64,000 nucleotides of DNA from Pseudomonas grandcourensis (GCF_039909015.1 NZ_CP150919.1:3634501-3698500), one strand, 5' to 3'; positions 27,505 to 37,769 are shown, counted from the stretch's first letter. A program made the numbers and translations. The notes: a model not told the origin generated them from the sequence alone.

Positions 27505-28026
27505 ATGAGCCTGCACGAATTGAACACCTTCCCCGGCGTCACCGCCCAACCGGACGCCGCTACACAGAAATTCGTCTTCAACCACACCATGCTGCGGGTG
27601 AAGGACATCACCAAGTCCCTGGACTTCTACACACGCATCCTGGGTTTTACCCTGGTGGAAAAACGCGACTTCCCGGAAGCCGAGTTCAGCCTGTATTTCC
27701 TGGCGTTGGTGGACAAGAACCAGATCCCGGCCGATGCCGCCGCGCGCACCGAGTGGATGAAATCGATCCCCGGCATTCTGGAGTTGACCCACAACCACGG
27801 CACCGAAAACGATGCGGATTTCGCCTACCACAATGGCAACACCGACCCCCGCGGTTTCGGCCACATCTGCATCTCGGTACCGGACATCGTCGCCGCCTGC
27901 GCACGCTTTGAAGCACTGGGCTGCGATTTCCAGAAACGCCTGAGCGATGGCCGCATGAAGAGCCTGGCGTTCATCAAGGACCCGGACGCCTACTGGGTCG
28001 AGATCATTCAGCCAGCTCCACTGTAG
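27505..28026 (+). CDS. gloA: lactoylglutathione lyase (glyoxalase I)
   Basis: 173-residue class I glyoxalase, converting the methylglyoxal-glutathione hemithioacetal to S-lactoylglutathione. Single vicinal-oxygen-chelate protein with metal ligands in [10 protein letters not shown] (His), [11 protein letters not shown] (His) and AYWVEIIQP (Glu). The length and the extended N-terminus fit the longer, zinc-type enzymes of pseudomonads. The TAG stop lies inside a REP element. Confidence 0.92.
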   Translation: MSLHELNTFPGVTAQPDAATQKFVFNHTMLRVKDITKSLDFYTRILGFTLVEKRDFPEAEFSLYFLALVDKNQIPADAAARTEWMKSIPGILELTHNHGTENDADFAYHNGNTDPRGFGHICISVPDIVAACARFEALGCDFQKRLSDGRMKSLAFIKDPDAYWVEIIQPAPL

Positions 28027-28121
28027 GAGCGAGCTTGCTCGCGATAAACGCGAGAACACCGCGGGGCACTTGCCAACCAGCGTTATCGTTGACGACCATC
28101 GCGAGCAAGCTCGCTCCTACA
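28022..28121. repeat. REP/REPIN-like inverted hairpin pair, copy F, overlapping the gloA stop
   Basis: TGTAGGAGCGAGCTTGCTCG at the left and CGAGCAAGCTCGCTCCTACA at the right. The TAG of its first TGTAGG is the stop codon of gloA, so the element forms the very end of the gene. Confidence 0.85.
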
Positions 28122-28142
28122 TAAGTAATGTGCAAGACACAA

Positions 28143-28170
28143 AAAACCCCACGATCACTCATGGGGTTTT
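28143..28170. terminator. terminator between convergent gloA and ahpF
   Basis: AAAACCCCA...TGGGGTTTT stem with A and T runs on both sides, so it could stop transcription from either direction. It sits 20 bases beyond the ahpF stop. Confidence 0.8.
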
Positions 28171-28189
28171 GTGTTTTCAGCGCCAGGAT

Positions 28190-29752
28190 TTATGCCGGGG
28201 CGGAAGTCCGGATCAAGTGATCGAAAGCGCTCAGGGAAGCCTTGGCACCCTCACCCACTGCGATCACGATCTGTTTGTACGGCACCGTGGTCACGTCGCC
28301 CGCGGCAAACACACCCGGCACCGACGTTTCACCACGCGCGTCGACGATGATCTCGCCACGGGGCGACAACTCGATGGTGCCTTTGAGCCAATCGGTGTTG
28401 GGCAACAGACCGATCTGCACAAAGATCCCTTCCAGTTCCACGCTGCGCAATTCGTCGCTCTGACGATCCTTGTAGCGCAGGCCGTTGACCTTCTGGCCGT
28501 CGCCGGTGACTTCAGTGGTTTGCGCACGGGTGATCACGGTGACGTTCGGCAGGCTGAGCAACTTGCGCTGCAATACCGCATCGGCACGCAACTGCACATC
28601 GAACTCCAACAGCGTGACATGGGACACGATACCGGCCAGGTCGATGGCCGCTTCGACGCCAGAGTTGCCGCCGCCAATCACCGCCACGCGCTTGCCCTTG
28701 AACAGCGGGCCGTCGCAGTGCGGGCAGTACGCCACGCCTTTGTTGCGGTATTGCTGCTCACCCGGCACGTTCATTTCACGCCACCTTGCGCCGGTTGCGA
28801 GGATCACGGTCCTGGCCTTGAGCTTCGCGCCGCTGGCGAAGTGGACTTCGTGCAACTCACCCGCTTTGCCAGTGATCAATTTGTCGGCACGTTGCAGATT
28901 CATGATGTCCACGTCGTACTGCTTGACGTGTTCTACCAGGGCCACGGCCAGTTTCGGACCTTCGGTTTCCTGCACCGAGATAAAGTTCTCGATGGCCATG
29001 GTGTCCAGCACCTGCCCACCAAAACGTTCGGCCGCAACACCGGTGAGAATGCCTTTACGGGCCGCATAGATCGCCGCCGAAGCACCGGCCGGACCGCCAC
29101 CGACCACCAGCACATCAAAGGCATCCTTGGCGCTGATTTTTTCGGCCTGGCGTTCGATACCGCTGGTGTCGATCCTGGCGAGAATTTCTTCCAGGCCCAT
29201 GCGGCCCTGGCCGAAGTTCACACCGTTGAGGTAGATGCTGGGGACCGCCATGATCTGGCGCTCATCGACTTCAGCCTGGAATAGTGCACCGTCGATGGCG
29301 ACGTGGCGAATGTTCGGGTTCAGTACCGCCATCAGGTTCAACGCCTGGATCACGTCCGGGCAGTTCTGGCAGGACAGCGAGAAGTAAGTCTCGAAGTTGA
29401 ACTCGCCCTTGAGCGAGCGGATCTGTTCGATCACTTCGACACTGGCCTTGGACGGGTGACCACCGACTTGCAGCAGCGCCAGCACCAAGGACGTGAATTC
29501 GTGGCCCATCGGGATGCCGGCGAAACGCAGGCTGATATCGGCGCCCGGGCGATTGATCGAGAACGACGGCTTGCGTGCATCTTCGCCGTTGTCGAGCAAA
29601 GTAATCTGGGTGGAAAGACTGGCAACGTCTTTCAACAGTTCGAGCATTTCCCGGGATTTCGCACCGTCGTCGAGAGAAGCAACGATCTCGATCGGCTGGG
29701 TGACCCGTTCCAGGTACGATTTCAACTGGGCTTTAAGATTGGTGTCCAACAT
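28190..29752 (-). CDS. ahpF: alkyl hydroperoxide reductase subunit F
   Basis: 520-residue flavoprotein that reduces AhpC with NADH/NADPH. N-terminal thioredoxin-like pair with the CQNC disulfide, then FAD domain ([19 protein letters not shown]), the redox-active CPHC in [14 protein letters not shown]-binding [15 protein letters not shown], and FAD motif [18 protein letters not shown] at 29752 with AAGGA upstream. Downstream partner of ahpC on the same strand, but a strong terminator separates the two genes, which implies read-through or a second promoter. Confidence 0.95.
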   Translation of the reverse strand: MLDTNLKAQLKSYLERVTQPIEIVASLDDGAKSREMLELLKDVASLSTQITLLDNGEDARKPSFSINRPGADISLRFAGIPMGHEFTSLVLALLQVGGHPSKASVEVIEQIRSLKGEFNFETYFSLSCQNCPDVIQALNLMAVLNPNIRHVAIDGALFQAEVDERQIMAVPSIYLNGVNFGQGRMGLEEILARIDTSGIERQAEKISAKDAFDVLVVGGGPAGASAAIYAARKGILTGVAAERFGGQVLDTMAIENFISVQETEGPKLAVALVEHVKQYDVDIMNLQRADKLITGKAGELHEVHFASGAKLKARTVILATGARWREMNVPGEQQYRNKGVAYCPHCDGPLFKGKRVAVIGGGNSGVEAAIDLAGIVSHVTLLEFDVQLRADAVLQRKLLSLPNVTVITRAQTTEVTGDGQKVNGLRYKDRQSDELRSVELEGIFVQIGLLPNTDWLKGTIELSPRGEIIVDARGETSVPGVFAAGDVTTVPYKQIVIAVGEGAKASLSAFDHLIRTSAPA

Positions 29753-29782
29753 ACGGGCGATTTCCTTGAATTCTTGAGACAA

Positions 29783-29817
29783 AAAAACGCCCGAGCGAAT
29801 CTCGCCCGGGCGTTTTT
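29783..29817 (-). terminator. terminator/attenuator between ahpC and ahpF
   Basis: On the minus strand, AAAAACGCCCG, a 13-base loop and CGGGCGTTTTT form an 11-bp stem followed by a T run, 63 bases after the ahpC stop and 31 bases before the ahpF start. It would give more ahpC than ahpF mRNA. Confidence 0.85.
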
Positions 29818-29879
29818 ATTGGGCGGTGCAGCTTGCTTAGAAGGTGCGGAAGTCCGCCCTGATGAAGCGCGTCACAGAC

Positions 29880-30443
29880 TTAGATCTTGCCGACCAGGTC
29901 CAGGGACGGCGCCAGAGTGGCCTCGCCTTCTTTCCACTTGGCCGGGCAAACCTGGCCTGGGTGAGCGGCGACGTACTGGGCAGCCTTGATCTTGCGCAGC
30001 AGCTCGGAAGCGTCACGGCCTACACCGCCATCGTTCAGTTCAACGATCTTGATCTGGCCTTCAGGGTTGATCACGAAGGTGCCACGGTCAGCCAGGCCTG
30101 CTTCTTCGATCAGCACGTCGAAGTTGCGGGAAATGGCGTGGGTCGGGTCGCCGATCATGGTGTACTGGATCTTGCCGATGGCTGGCGAAGTGTTGTGCCA
30201 GGCAGCGTGGGCGAAATGGGTGTCGGTGGAAACGCTGTAGATCTCGACGCCCAGCTTCTGGAACGCGTCGTAGTTGTCGGCCAGGTCTTCCAGCTCGGTC
30301 GGGCAGACAAAGGTGAAGTCGGCCGGGTAGAAGAACACCACAGACCACTTGCCTTTGAGGTCAGCGTCCGAGACTTTTACGAAGTCGCCATTTTTGAATG
30401 CGTCAGCTTTGAACGGTTTAACTTGGCTGTTGATGATAGGCAT
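29880..30443 (-). CDS. ahpC: alkyl hydroperoxide reductase subunit C (peroxiredoxin)
   Basis: 187-residue typical 2-Cys peroxiredoxin that reduces H2O2, organic peroxides and peroxynitrite in the cytoplasm. Peroxidatic cysteine in [10 protein letters not shown], resolving cysteine in [10 protein letters not shown] near the C-terminus. ATG at 30443 gives the standard [11 protein letters not shown] start. Usually under OxyR; I could not confirm an OxyR site by eye. Confidence 0.96.
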   Translation of the reverse strand: MPIINSQVKPFKADAFKNGDFVKVSDADLKGKWSVVFFYPADFTFVCPTELEDLADNYDAFQKLGVEIYSVSTDTHFAHAAWHNTSPAIGKIQYTMIGDPTHAISRNFDVLIEEAGLADRGTFVINPEGQIKIVELNDGGVGRDASELLRKIKAAQYVAAHPGQVCPAKWKEGEATLAPSLDLVGKI

Positions 30444-30581
30444 CGTTGACTCTCCGTCAGGGGTTAAGAAGTTGATGGAGAGAACTTTACCCACTCGACG
30501 GACGGTTGGCTCATTGGCAAACCTGATGCTGCTGATTGGCTTTCGCTATTAGCCAGCAGTATTAATAGAAGAAAACGATAT

Positions 30582-31541
30582 CTAGGGTGAAACGGGCTTT
30601 TCCGTGATGCGCGCCATGCCGAGGAACGGACTGGCTTCGATGTAACGCATGGCCGACTTCATGTCCTTCCATCCCACATAACTCATCAGCGACTTCAGAT
30701 CCCAGCCACTTTGATGCGCCCAAGTGGCAAATCCGCGACGCAAGGAGTGACTGGTGTAAAGCTCACCGGCGATACCTGCTCGCGCCAACGCCTGACGCAA
30801 TAACGGAATCACGCTGTTGGCGTGCAACCCCTCCTCGCCCACATGCCCCCAGCGATCGATGCCACGGAACACCGGCCCGCGCACCAGCGCCGCCTCGGTA
30901 ATCCAGTCGATATAAGCCTGCACCGGACACAAGCGTTGCAAGGCCGGTGTCTGATAGGTCTTGCCGAGGTTGTCGCGATCACTCTTGCTGCGCGGCAGAT
31001 AGAGGCTGATACCAGAACCGGCGCTGGCCCGCACATGTTCCACCTGAAGCCGGCACAACTCATCACTGCGAAAGCCGCGCCAGAAGCCCAGCAGAATCAA
31101 GGCCATGTCGCGCCGGGCCCGCAGTAGACCCGGTCGGTCGCCTGCAGCCCTGGCGACTTGCACTTCTTGCTCCAGGCAACTGACCACCTGCTCCAGATGT
31201 TGAAGCTGCAAGGGCTCAGCTTGTTTTTCCTGGGCCGGGTGCAGCGCGCGAATGCCCTTGAACACCTTGCGCACCACCGGCGCCTTGGTGGGATCGGCAA
31301 AGCCTTGGCTGTTGTGCCACTGCGCCAATGCCGACAAGCGCAGTTTCAACGTATTGATCGACAACACTCCGGCATGGGCCACCAGGTAACGCGCCACGCT
31401 GTCGCCTGTGGCCGGCAGAAAACCGCCCCACGTGACTTCGAAGTGCTCGATGGCAGCCCGATAACTACGACGGGTGTTATCGCGCGTCGCCGCTTGCAGG
31501 TAACGATCCAGCTCAGTCATGGGGTCAACTCTTGAATTCAT
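30582..31541 (-). CDS. solitary tyrosine recombinase / integrase
   Basis: About 319 residues (start 31541; 31520 is an alternative ATG). N-terminal SAM-like core-binding domain (~1-110) and C-terminal catalytic domain with the family residues: Arg in FWRGFRSDELCRLQVEHV, SHSLRRGFATWAHQSG (H-x-x-R), then MSYVGWKDMKSAMRYIEA carrying the Trp and the Tyr nucleophile. It has no phage or transposon genes around it and is neither XerC- nor XerD-like in context, since housekeeping genes flank it on both sides. It is divergent from a KfrA-like protein with about 160 bases between, suggesting a two-gene module. Confidence 0.85.
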   Translation of the reverse strand: MNSRVDPMTELDRYLQAATRDNTRRSYRAAIEHFEVTWGGFLPATGDSVARYLVAHAGVLSINTLKLRLSALAQWHNSQGFADPTKAPVVRKVFKGIRALHPAQEKQAEPLQLQHLEQVVSCLEQEVQVARAAGDRPGLLRARRDMALILLGFWRGFRSDELCRLQVEHVRASAGSGISLYLPRSKSDRDNLGKTYQTPALQRLCPVQAYIDWITEAALVRGPVFRGIDRWGHVGEEGLHANSVIPLLRQALARAGIAGELYTSHSLRRGFATWAHQSGWDLKSLMSYVGWKDMKSAMRYIEASPFLGMARITEKPVSP

Positions 31542-31546
31542 ACCGC

Positions 31547-31675
31547 TTTGACGGGTCAAAAACCGGTACTGGGTGTATCACACGGGGTAATACCAGTATA
31601 TCCCGTGTCAGTTACATCAAGCATTTAACTTTATAAATTGAATGGTACAATGTGTATTTACGTGGTACGTACCAC
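31547..31675. promoter_or_regulatory. inverted repeats in the recombinase / KfrA-like divergent region
   Basis: Three inverted repeats: TTTGAC-GG-GTCAAA at 31547-31560; ACACGGG (31580-31586) with CCCGTGT (31602-31608), 15 bases apart; and the perfect 14-bp palindrome GTGGTACGTACCAC at 31662-31675, just ahead of the KfrA-like gene's GGGAG at 31689. KfrA proteins repress their own promoters through such sites, so the last palindrome is a candidate operator. The ACACGGG pair could be an operator or a recombinase site. Confidence 0.5.
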
Positions 31676-31698
31676 ATCATCAAAACCCGGGAGATCTC

Positions 31699-32709
31699 AT
31701 GGCACGCGGCGGTGTAAATAAAGCGGTGGTTCAAGCCGCTCGGTTGGCGATCCTCGCCCGCGGCGAAAACCCCAGCATCGATGCCGTACGCATCGAGATG
31801 GGCAATACCGGCTCGAAAACCACGATTCATCGCTACCTCAAGGAACTCGACGACAGGGTCGAACCTGTCGAAGCGCCGTCGGAACCGATCGACGACGAAC
31901 TGATGGCGCTGGTGGCGCGGCTTGCACAAAGACTCAAGGAACAGGCGCAGGAACCCATCGACCAGGCGCGCACACAGTACGAGGACCAACGCAAGGCGCT
32001 GGATAACCAGCTCAGTGAAGCGCAGGAGGCCAACAGCGAACTGCACCAGCAATACGAATTTCAAAGCCTGGCGCTGACTCAGGAATCCGAGGCCCTGCAA
32101 GAAACCCGCGCCATGCTGCAAACGGAGCAGACCCGCAACGCCGGGTTGAACCAGGCACTGGCCGATTTCGAATTGCGCTTGAAAGACAAGGACGAGCAGA
32201 TCCGCTCCCTTGAAGAAAAACACCTGCACACTCGCGACGCCCTGGAGCACTACCGCAATGCGGTCAAGGAACAGCGCGAACAGGAAATGAGTCGCCACGA
32301 AGGCCAGGTGCAACAGCTACAGATGGAACTGCGCCAGGCACAACAAAGCGCACTGGTACGCCAGGATGAAATCACCCAGTTGCACCGCGACAACGAACGC
32401 TTGCTGACTGAAAACCGCGGCACTCTGCGCGAGCTGAGCCTGCTGCAAGAACAGCTAAAGCAAAGCAATACCCGTCAGGATCAGTTGCTGGAACAGGCCA
32501 CCCGCGTCGACGGCGAGCGCACCCTCCTCCAGGAACGCCTGCGCGTCGCCTTGTTGGAAAGCCAGGCACTCAAACAGAACGTCGACGAGCAGTCGCAGCT
32601 CAACAGGTCACTGGAAATGGATCTGGCCAAGACCCGAACGGATCTGGAAGAACGCGTGCGTCTGGCCGCAACCCTTGCGGCAGCGGCAGACGCAACGAAG
32701 GACGCTTAA
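31699..32709 (+). CDS. KfrA-like DNA-binding coiled-coil protein
   Basis: 336 residues with the ATG at 31699 after GGGAG. Residues ~1-60 form the KfrA-type DNA-binding head ([36 protein letters not shown]). Residues ~65-325 are one long coiled coil rich in E, Q, L and R with almost no Gly or Pro. On plasmids KfrA binds its own operator and forms filament-like structures linked to partition. This is a chromosomal relative, divergent from a lone tyrosine recombinase. A structural nucleoid or recombinase-regulating role would fit, but is inference. Confidence 0.85.
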   Translation: MARGGVNKAVVQAARLAILARGENPSIDAVRIEMGNTGSKTTIHRYLKELDDRVEPVEAPSEPIDDELMALVARLAQRLKEQAQEPIDQARTQYEDQRKALDNQLSEAQEANSELHQQYEFQSLALTQESEALQETRAMLQTEQTRNAGLNQALADFELRLKDKDEQIRSLEEKHLHTRDALEHYRNAVKEQREQEMSRHEGQVQQLQMELRQAQQSALVRQDEITQLHRDNERLLTENRGTLRELSLLQEQLKQSNTRQDQLLEQATRVDGERTLLQERLRVALLESQALKQNVDEQSQLNRSLEMDLAKTRTDLEERVRLAATLAAAADATKDA

Positions 32710-34064
32710 CCGGCGACCGGCGTACGCATGGTGACGAACTCTTCGGCGGCCGTCGGGTGCACCCCGATGGTTTCGTCGAAGTCGCGCTTGGTGGCGCCGG
32801 CCTTCAAGGCAATCGCCAGGCCCTGGACGATTTCACCGGCTTCCGGGCCGACCATGTGGCAACCCAGGACCTTGTCGGTCCTGGCGTCCACCACCAGTTT
32901 CATCAACGTGCGCTCCTGGCATTCGGTCAGGGTCAGCTTCATCGGCCGGAAACGGCTTTCGAAAATCTGCACCTCGTGGCCGGCTTCGCGAGCCTCTTCC
33001 TCGGTCAACCCGACGGTGCCGATGTTCGGCAGGCTGAACACCGCCGTCGGGATCATCTTGTAATCCACCGGACGATACTGCTCTGGCTTGAACAGGCGTC
33101 GTGCAACCGCCATGCCTTCAGCCAGGGCCACCGGAGTCAGCTGAACACGGCCGATCACATCGCCCAGCGCCAGGATCGACGGTTCGGCGGTTTGATAAAG
33201 CTCATCGACTTCGACAAAGCCTTTCCTGTCGAGTTTGACCCCGGTGTTTTCCAGCCCCAGATTGTCCAGCATCGGACGACGCCCCGTGGCGTAGAACACG
33301 CAATCGGCTTCCAGCTGGCGACCATCCTTGAGCGTGACCTTCAAGCTGCCATCGGCCTGCTTGTCGATGCGCTCGATGTCGGCGTTGAATTGCAGGTCCA
33401 TGCCGCGCTTGGTCAATTCTTCCTGCAAATGCTTGCGCACGGAACCGTCGAAGCCGCGCAGGAACAACTCGCCGCGATACAGCAGCGTGGTCTTGGCACC
33501 CAAGCCGTGGAAAATCCCGGCAAACTCGACCGCAATGTAACCACCGCCCACCACCAGCACACGCTTGGGCAGCTCTTTGAGGAAGAACGCCTGGTTGGAA
33601 CTGATGGCATGCTCGTGCCCCGGAATCTCCGGAATCTGCGGCCAGCCGCCGGTGGCGATCAGGATGTTTTTGGCGGTAAAGCGCTCGCCATTGATCTCGA
33701 CCTGATGCGGGTCGACGATCTTCGCGTGCCCTTCATGCAAAGTCACACCGCTGTTGACCAGCAGGTTGCGATAAATGCCATTGAGGCGATTGATCTCGCG
33801 ATCCTTGTTGGCGATCAGCGTCGGCCAGTCGAACTGCGCTTCATCCAGGCCCCAGCCAAAACCGGAAGCCTGCTCGAAGTCTTCGGCGAAGTGCGCACCG
33901 TAGACCAGCAATTTTTTCGGCACGCAGCCGACGTTCACACAGGTCCCGCCCAGGTAGCGGCTCTCGGCCACGGCCACTTTCGCGCCGAACCCGGCGGCAA
34001 ACCGCGCAGCCCGCACACCGCCGGAACCGGCACCAATCACATATAGGTCAAAATCGTAGGCCAT
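32706..34064 (-). CDS. gor: glutathione-disulfide reductase
   Basis: 452-residue NADPH-dependent flavoenzyme that keeps glutathione reduced. The ATG at 34064 has GAGGAG seven bases upstream. Motifs: [20 protein letters not shown] (FAD), the redox disulfide in [30 protein letters not shown] (NADPH), [10 protein letters not shown], and the dimer-interface active-site His-Glu in [14 protein letters not shown]. Its last codons overlap the end of the convergent KfrA-like gene by four bases. Confidence 0.95.
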   Translation of the reverse strand: MAYDFDLYVIGAGSGGVRAARFAAGFGAKVAVAESRYLGGTCVNVGCVPKKLLVYGAHFAEDFEQASGFGWGLDEAQFDWPTLIANKDREINRLNGIYRNLLVNSGVTLHEGHAKIVDPHQVEINGERFTAKNILIATGGWPQIPEIPGHEHAISSNQAFFLKELPKRVLVVGGGYIAVEFAGIFHGLGAKTTLLYRGELFLRGFDGSVRKHLQEELTKRGMDLQFNADIERIDKQADGSLKVTLKDGRQLEADCVFYATGRRPMLDNLGLENTGVKLDRKGFVEVDELYQTAEPSILALGDVIGRVQLTPVALAEGMAVARRLFKPEQYRPVDYKMIPTAVFSLPNIGTVGLTEEEAREAGHEVQIFESRFRPMKLTLTECQERTLMKLVVDARTDKVLGCHMVGPEAGEIVQGLAIALKAGATKRDFDETIGVHPTAAEEFVTMRTPVAG

Positions 34065-34171
34065 TTTCAATCTCCTCGGCAGGCCAACAGCATACCTGCG
34101 GACGGCCGCTGAGCAAGCATTGTGCTGAAATGCTCGGGCCGTGCGATGCGCTGCCCAATCTTCGTTTTCGA

Positions 34172-35686
34172 TCAATGCCCCTCTGCAGATAGCGCTTTCG
34201 ATGTCCGCAGAGTGCGCCAAGCAATCAAAATCGCCATGAGTGCCAAGCCGAATGTCACCCACGAAACCAAACCGATTCCACCTTCGAATGCCCTTCCCGC
34301 CTGCGCCATCAATTCCCTTGCTTGATCACCCGACAAGTCTGCCGCCACATGATAGGCGCCAGACAGCGTCTCACTCGCCAGCATCATCTGCACTTCGCTC
34401 AGGAACCCCGGAAGCTGCAATGCACCGCGATAGTAGGCAGTGACGACACCGCCGAGCACTGTCGTCCCCAAAACCACACCCACTTCATAGGCCGTTTCGC
34501 TAATGGCAGACGCGGCGCCCGCCTTTGCCGGTGGTGCGGCTGACAAAATCACATCATTGGATACCGTCGCGATCGCGCCCACGCCAATGTTCAGCAAGGC
34601 AAAAGCCACCACTAGAACGGTCAGGCTACTGCCCATGCTGGCGACCAGCAAAAACGCCGCTCCAGCAAACGCCATCAAAATCGGTATCAGCACATGTACC
34701 TGTAATCGCTGTGCGACAGGCACGACCGCCATCCCCACTACAATCGCCATGACCTGACCAGGAATCAACGCGAGGCTAGCACTCAAGGGCGACATCTGAA
34801 GAACGATCTGCAGGAACTGAGTGGTAAAGAATACGAAGCCGACGAGAAACGCGAGACTCATCAAATTGATCGCGACAGAGCCGCTAAAGGTGCCACTGCG
34901 GAACAGAGTCAGGTCCATCAGCGGCACTGGCAGACGTAACTGTCGACGCACAAACATCCAGCCCGCAACTGCGCCTACTGCAAACGCTGTCAGCGTCATC
35001 CAGTCGATACCATAACTTGCGCTGTGTTTAATGCCATAAACGATGGCACCAAGGGCAACCATCGATTGCAGGATGCTAAGTGGATCCAGCGGCCCTGAAG
35101 CATCTCGCTCGGATTCGGGCAACAACATTGGGCCCAATATCAGCAGCGGCACCAACACGGGCACCGCCAACAGGAAAATCGCCCCCCAACTGAAGAACTC
35201 CAGCAATACACCGCCCACCAAAGGACCGAGTGCCGAACCTACTGTCAATGTCGTTGCCCAGATCGCGACTGCCAACCTGCGTTCTTCTCGGTCCTCGAAC
35301 ACCGAACGTATCAACGCCAATGTCGAGGGCATCAGCATTGCACCGAAAACGCCCATACAAGCTCGCCCGGCAATCAGTTGCGCGGCGGTATCGGAATACG
35401 CGGTTAGCACCGAAATAATGGCGAAACCCAAAGACCCGACCAGTAACAACTTACGATGACCGACTCGATCTCCCAGACTACCCATCGACACCAGCAACCC
35501 CGCCAATACCAGCGAATAAGCATCAATCATCCACAACTGCTGGCTAGCGCTCGGACGCAGGGCCTCAGCGATCTTTGGCAACGCGAATCCAAGTACCGTA
35601 TTGTCAATTGTTACCAGCAGTACCGGTAGCATCAGTACGCTTAGAGCCAACCACCGTTTTAGGGTCACGCTTCCTGTTAACGCCAT
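34172..35686 (-). CDS. SmvA/EmrB-like MFS drug exporter (DHA2 family)
   Basis: 504-residue exporter with about 14 membrane segments. Motifs: [20 protein letters not shown] (motif D1 of DHA2), [20 protein letters not shown] (motif A), and [20 protein letters not shown]. It closely resembles SmvA, which exports quaternary ammonium compounds such as methyl viologen and chlorhexidine. SmvA is normally linked to a TetR regulator (SmvR); none lies next to it here. It has a GGAG ribosome binding site and a small inverted repeat 53-68 bases upstream. Confidence 0.85.
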   Translation of the reverse strand: MALTGSVTLKRWLALSVLMLPVLLVTIDNTVLGFALPKIAEALRPSASQQLWMIDAYSLVLAGLLVSMGSLGDRVGHRKLLLVGSLGFAIISVLTAYSDTAAQLIAGRACMGVFGAMLMPSTLALIRSVFEDREERRLAVAIWATTLTVGSALGPLVGGVLLEFFSWGAIFLLAVPVLVPLLILGPMLLPESERDASGPLDPLSILQSMVALGAIVYGIKHSASYGIDWMTLTAFAVGAVAGWMFVRRQLRLPVPLMDLTLFRSGTFSGSVAINLMSLAFLVGFVFFTTQFLQIVLQMSPLSASLALIPGQVMAIVVGMAVVPVAQRLQVHVLIPILMAFAGAAFLLVASMGSSLTVLVVAFALLNIGVGAIATVSNDVILSAAPPAKAGAASAISETAYEVGVVLGTTVLGGVVTAYYRGALQLPGFLSEVQMMLASETLSGAYHVAADLSGDQARELMAQAGRAFEGGIGLVSWVTFGLALMAILIAWRTLRTSKALSAEGH

Positions 35687-35738
35687 TCACGAAACTCCAT
35701 TTCCTCATAAACCCCAGCGACTTTAAGCGCGCCCTTGA

Positions 35739-35754
35739 CGTGACATGAGTCACG
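35739..35754. promoter_or_regulatory. candidate operator upstream of the SmvA-like exporter
   Basis: CGTGAC, ATGA, GTCACG: 6-bp arms, four-base spacer, 53 bases upstream of the exporter's start. Size and position suit a TetR- or MarR-type repressor, but no such gene is adjacent. Confidence 0.35.
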
Positions 35755-35921
35755 CCGAGCGAACCGGCTCTGGTACATCCCACTTAATACAGAGGTTTTT
35801 AGCCGCAACAATCATCGTTTGCGCCGGCAATTAACAAATCAGGATTTTCTTTCGCAAATCCTACCGATGGATGTCAGGCGATACCTACCTTTCGTTCCCC
35901 TGCATAACTGAGTCCGCACAA

Positions 35922-35957
35922 AAGCAAACGCCCCGAACGAAGTCGGGGCGTTTGCTT
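35922..35957 (-). terminator. galU terminator
   Basis: AAGCAAACGCCCCGA, loop ACGAAG, TCGGGGCGTTTGCTT: a perfect 15-bp stem 65 bases beyond the galU stop. Confidence 0.85.
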
Positions 35958-36021
35958 GATCCCTCACCTGTGTTTTTTACACAGAACGAAGTTCGATTTC
36001 CAACACGAGCAACTCAGGCGA

Positions 36022-36861
36022 TCAGTACGCCTTGCCCGTCTTGTAGAAGTTCTCGAAGCAGAAGTTGGTCGCGTCGATGTAGCCTTCGGCGCCGCCGCAG
36101 TCGAAACGCTTGCCCTTGAACTTGTAGGCAATCACGCAACCATCCTGCGCCTGTTTCATCAGGGCGTCAGTGATCTGGATCTCGCCGCCTTTGCCTGGCT
36201 CGGTTTGTTCGATCAGGCTGAAGATGTCCGGCGTCATGATGTAACGACCGATGATCGCCAGGTTCGACGGGGCATCTTCCGGCTTTGGCTTCTCGACCAT
36301 GTTACGCACGCGGTACAGGTCGTCACCAATCAGGTCGCCGGCAATCACACCGTACTTGCTGGTTTCTTGCGGGTCGACTTCCATGATCGCGACGATGGTG
36401 CAGCGATACTGCTTGTACAGCTTGACCATCTGCTTCAGTACGCCGTCACCTTCCAGGTTGACGCACAGGTCATCCGCCAACACCACGGCGAACGGCTCGT
36501 CGCCGATCAGTGGACGGCCGGTCAGGATCGCATGACCCAAACCTTTCATTTCAGTCTGGCGAGTGTAGGAGAACGAGCACTCATCCAACAGGCGGCGGAT
36601 GCCGACCAGGTATTTCTCCTTGTCGGTGCCCTTGATCTGGTTTTCCAGCTCGTAGCTGATGTCGAAGTGGTCTTCCAGGGCGCGCTTGCCGCGACCGGTG
36701 ACAATGGAGATTTCGTTCAAGCCGGCATCCAGTGCTTCTTCGACGCCGTACTGGATCAGTGGCTTGTTCACCACCGGCAGCATTTCTTTGGGCATGGCTT
36801 TAGTCGCTGGCAGGAAGCGAGTACCGTAACCGGCTGCTGGGAACAAGCATTTCTTGATCAT
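36022..36861 (-). CDS. galU: UTP--glucose-1-phosphate uridylyltransferase
   Basis: 279-residue nucleotidyltransferase making UDP-glucose for LPS core, exopolysaccharide and trehalose-type sugars. N-terminal nucleotide-binding motif (FPAAGYGTRFLPATKAMPKE), MLPVVNKPLIQYGVEEALDA, and GLGHAILTGRP are typical. Single-gene unit with a strong terminator. The 290 bases upstream (36862-37151) hold no recognisable gene. Confidence 0.95.
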   Translation of the reverse strand: MIKKCLFPAAGYGTRFLPATKAMPKEMLPVVNKPLIQYGVEEALDAGLNEISIVTGRGKRALEDHFDISYELENQIKGTDKEKYLVGIRRLLDECSFSYTRQTEMKGLGHAILTGRPLIGDEPFAVVLADDLCVNLEGDGVLKQMVKLYKQYRCTIVAIMEVDPQETSKYGVIAGDLIGDDLYRVRNMVEKPKPEDAPSNLAIIGRYIMTPDIFSLIEQTEPGKGGEIQITDALMKQAQDGCVIAYKFKGKRFDCGGAEGYIDATNFCFENFYKTGKAY

Positions 36862-37151
36862 AAAAGTCCTTGAAAGGGCTGTGTGTACGAGTTTCGGCGC
36901 AGTCTAATCAGGCGGCGTGCACCTTACAATGCCCCCGCGCTGGCTAACTGATGCCAACATAGAGAATTATTCTGGCCGATAGTTCCCTGCGGGGTTGAAC
37001 AGCTGATTGCGCAGCCTCTTATGCATAGCAGAGACTTGCGTAAATGCACGGCTTTCGACTGCCCGCAACGGACCACCATACGCCCATCGGCACCCCTTGA
37101 GTGCGTTTGGCGGTATCATGGCGCGATTGAACCAGACAACGAGGCAAGTAG

Positions 37152-37340
37152 ATGTCGGCAGTAAAAAGCGTCAACGGATTCCTGATCAACCAGGAGAAGG
37201 ACGGTCAATGGTGGGTGGCCAGTGTCGCCGGTGAAAATATCGCCGGGCCTTTCCCTTCCGAAGCCCTGGCAATCGAAGTGGCCTCGGTGCTGGAGCTTGA
37301 GCACCCGGAACCCAAGCGACGCGGCAAGGACAAGAGCTGA
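37152..37340 (+). CDS. small hypothetical protein
   Basis: 62-residue soluble protein starting MSAVKSVNGFLINQEKDGQW and ending in a basic stretch (PKRRGKDKS). GAGGCAAGTAG precedes the ATG. Codon use is that of a real gene and a terminator follows directly. It reads like a short conserved Pseudomonas protein; function unknown. Confidence 0.65.
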   Translation: MSAVKSVNGFLINQEKDGQWWVASVAGENIAGPFPSEALAIEVASVLELEHPEPKRRGKDKS

Positions 37341-37355
37341 TCGACGCCCGATCCG

Positions 37356-37384
37356 AAAGCCCTGCCACAGCGTAGGGCTTTTTT
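37356..37384 (+). terminator. terminator after small ORF
   Basis: AAAGCCCT, ten-base loop, AGGGCTTT followed by T's, 15 bases after the stop codon at 37340. Confidence 0.85.
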
Positions 37385-37476
37385 ATGAAAAATGAAAAAG
37401 AAGTGGCCTTTGGCTATAACCTTTTGCATGGAACGCTGTCTCAGCCTTAGCCCACCCCCCTGACGATGATCAAGCC

Positions 37477-37758
37477 ATGAATAAAATTTTGCCTTTGCTA
37501 ACGGTATTGGCCCTGAGCGGCTGCGCAACGTCGGAACCAACCTACCTGGCCAACGGAGAGCAAGGTCTGTCGATCGACTGCTCCGGGGAAGCCAACTCCT
37601 GGGCTGCGTGCTACGAAAAGGCCGATGCGTCCTGCGCGGGCACCGGCTACAAGATTGTCGGGACCGATGGCACCCCCGCGCTCAAGGAGAGCGAAAAGAC
37701 CCTCGGCGCCGACGTCGGCAACTACAAGAGCCGCAGCGTTGTGGTGATCTGCAGGTAA
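37477..37758 (+). CDS. small cysteine-containing lipoprotein
   Basis: 93-residue lipoprotein: signal MNKILPLLTVLALSGCATSE with lipobox LSGC (lipidated Cys at 16). The mature part has five further cysteines (IDCSGE, AACYEKADASCAG, VICR) that may pair. Function unknown. The terminator of the upstream small gene separates it, so it has its own promoter. Confidence 0.75.
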   Translation: MNKILPLLTVLALSGCATSEPTYLANGEQGLSIDCSGEANSWAACYEKADASCAGTGYKIVGTDGTPALKESEKTLGADVGNYKSRSVVVICR

Positions 37759-37769
37759 GGCACCGCGCC

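Larger units (their letters stand above)
35687..36021. other. 335-base region with smvA-like promoter and galU terminator
   Basis: No gene seen. It contains the upstream region of the MFS exporter, with inverted repeat CGTGAC-ATGA-GTCACG at 35739-35754 as a candidate operator, and the galU terminator at 35922-35957. Confidence 0.6.

Noticed and set aside
1885..28121. Repeated hairpins considered as a CRISPR array
   Set aside because: The units are kilobases apart, always between genes and in inverted pairs; no regular spacers and no cas genes.
28070..29284. 404-residue open frame opposite ahpF
   Set aside because: Antisense to a strongly conserved gene; no family features.
32757..34046. 429-residue open frame opposite gor
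   Set aside because: Antisense to gor, which has all its catalytic motifs.
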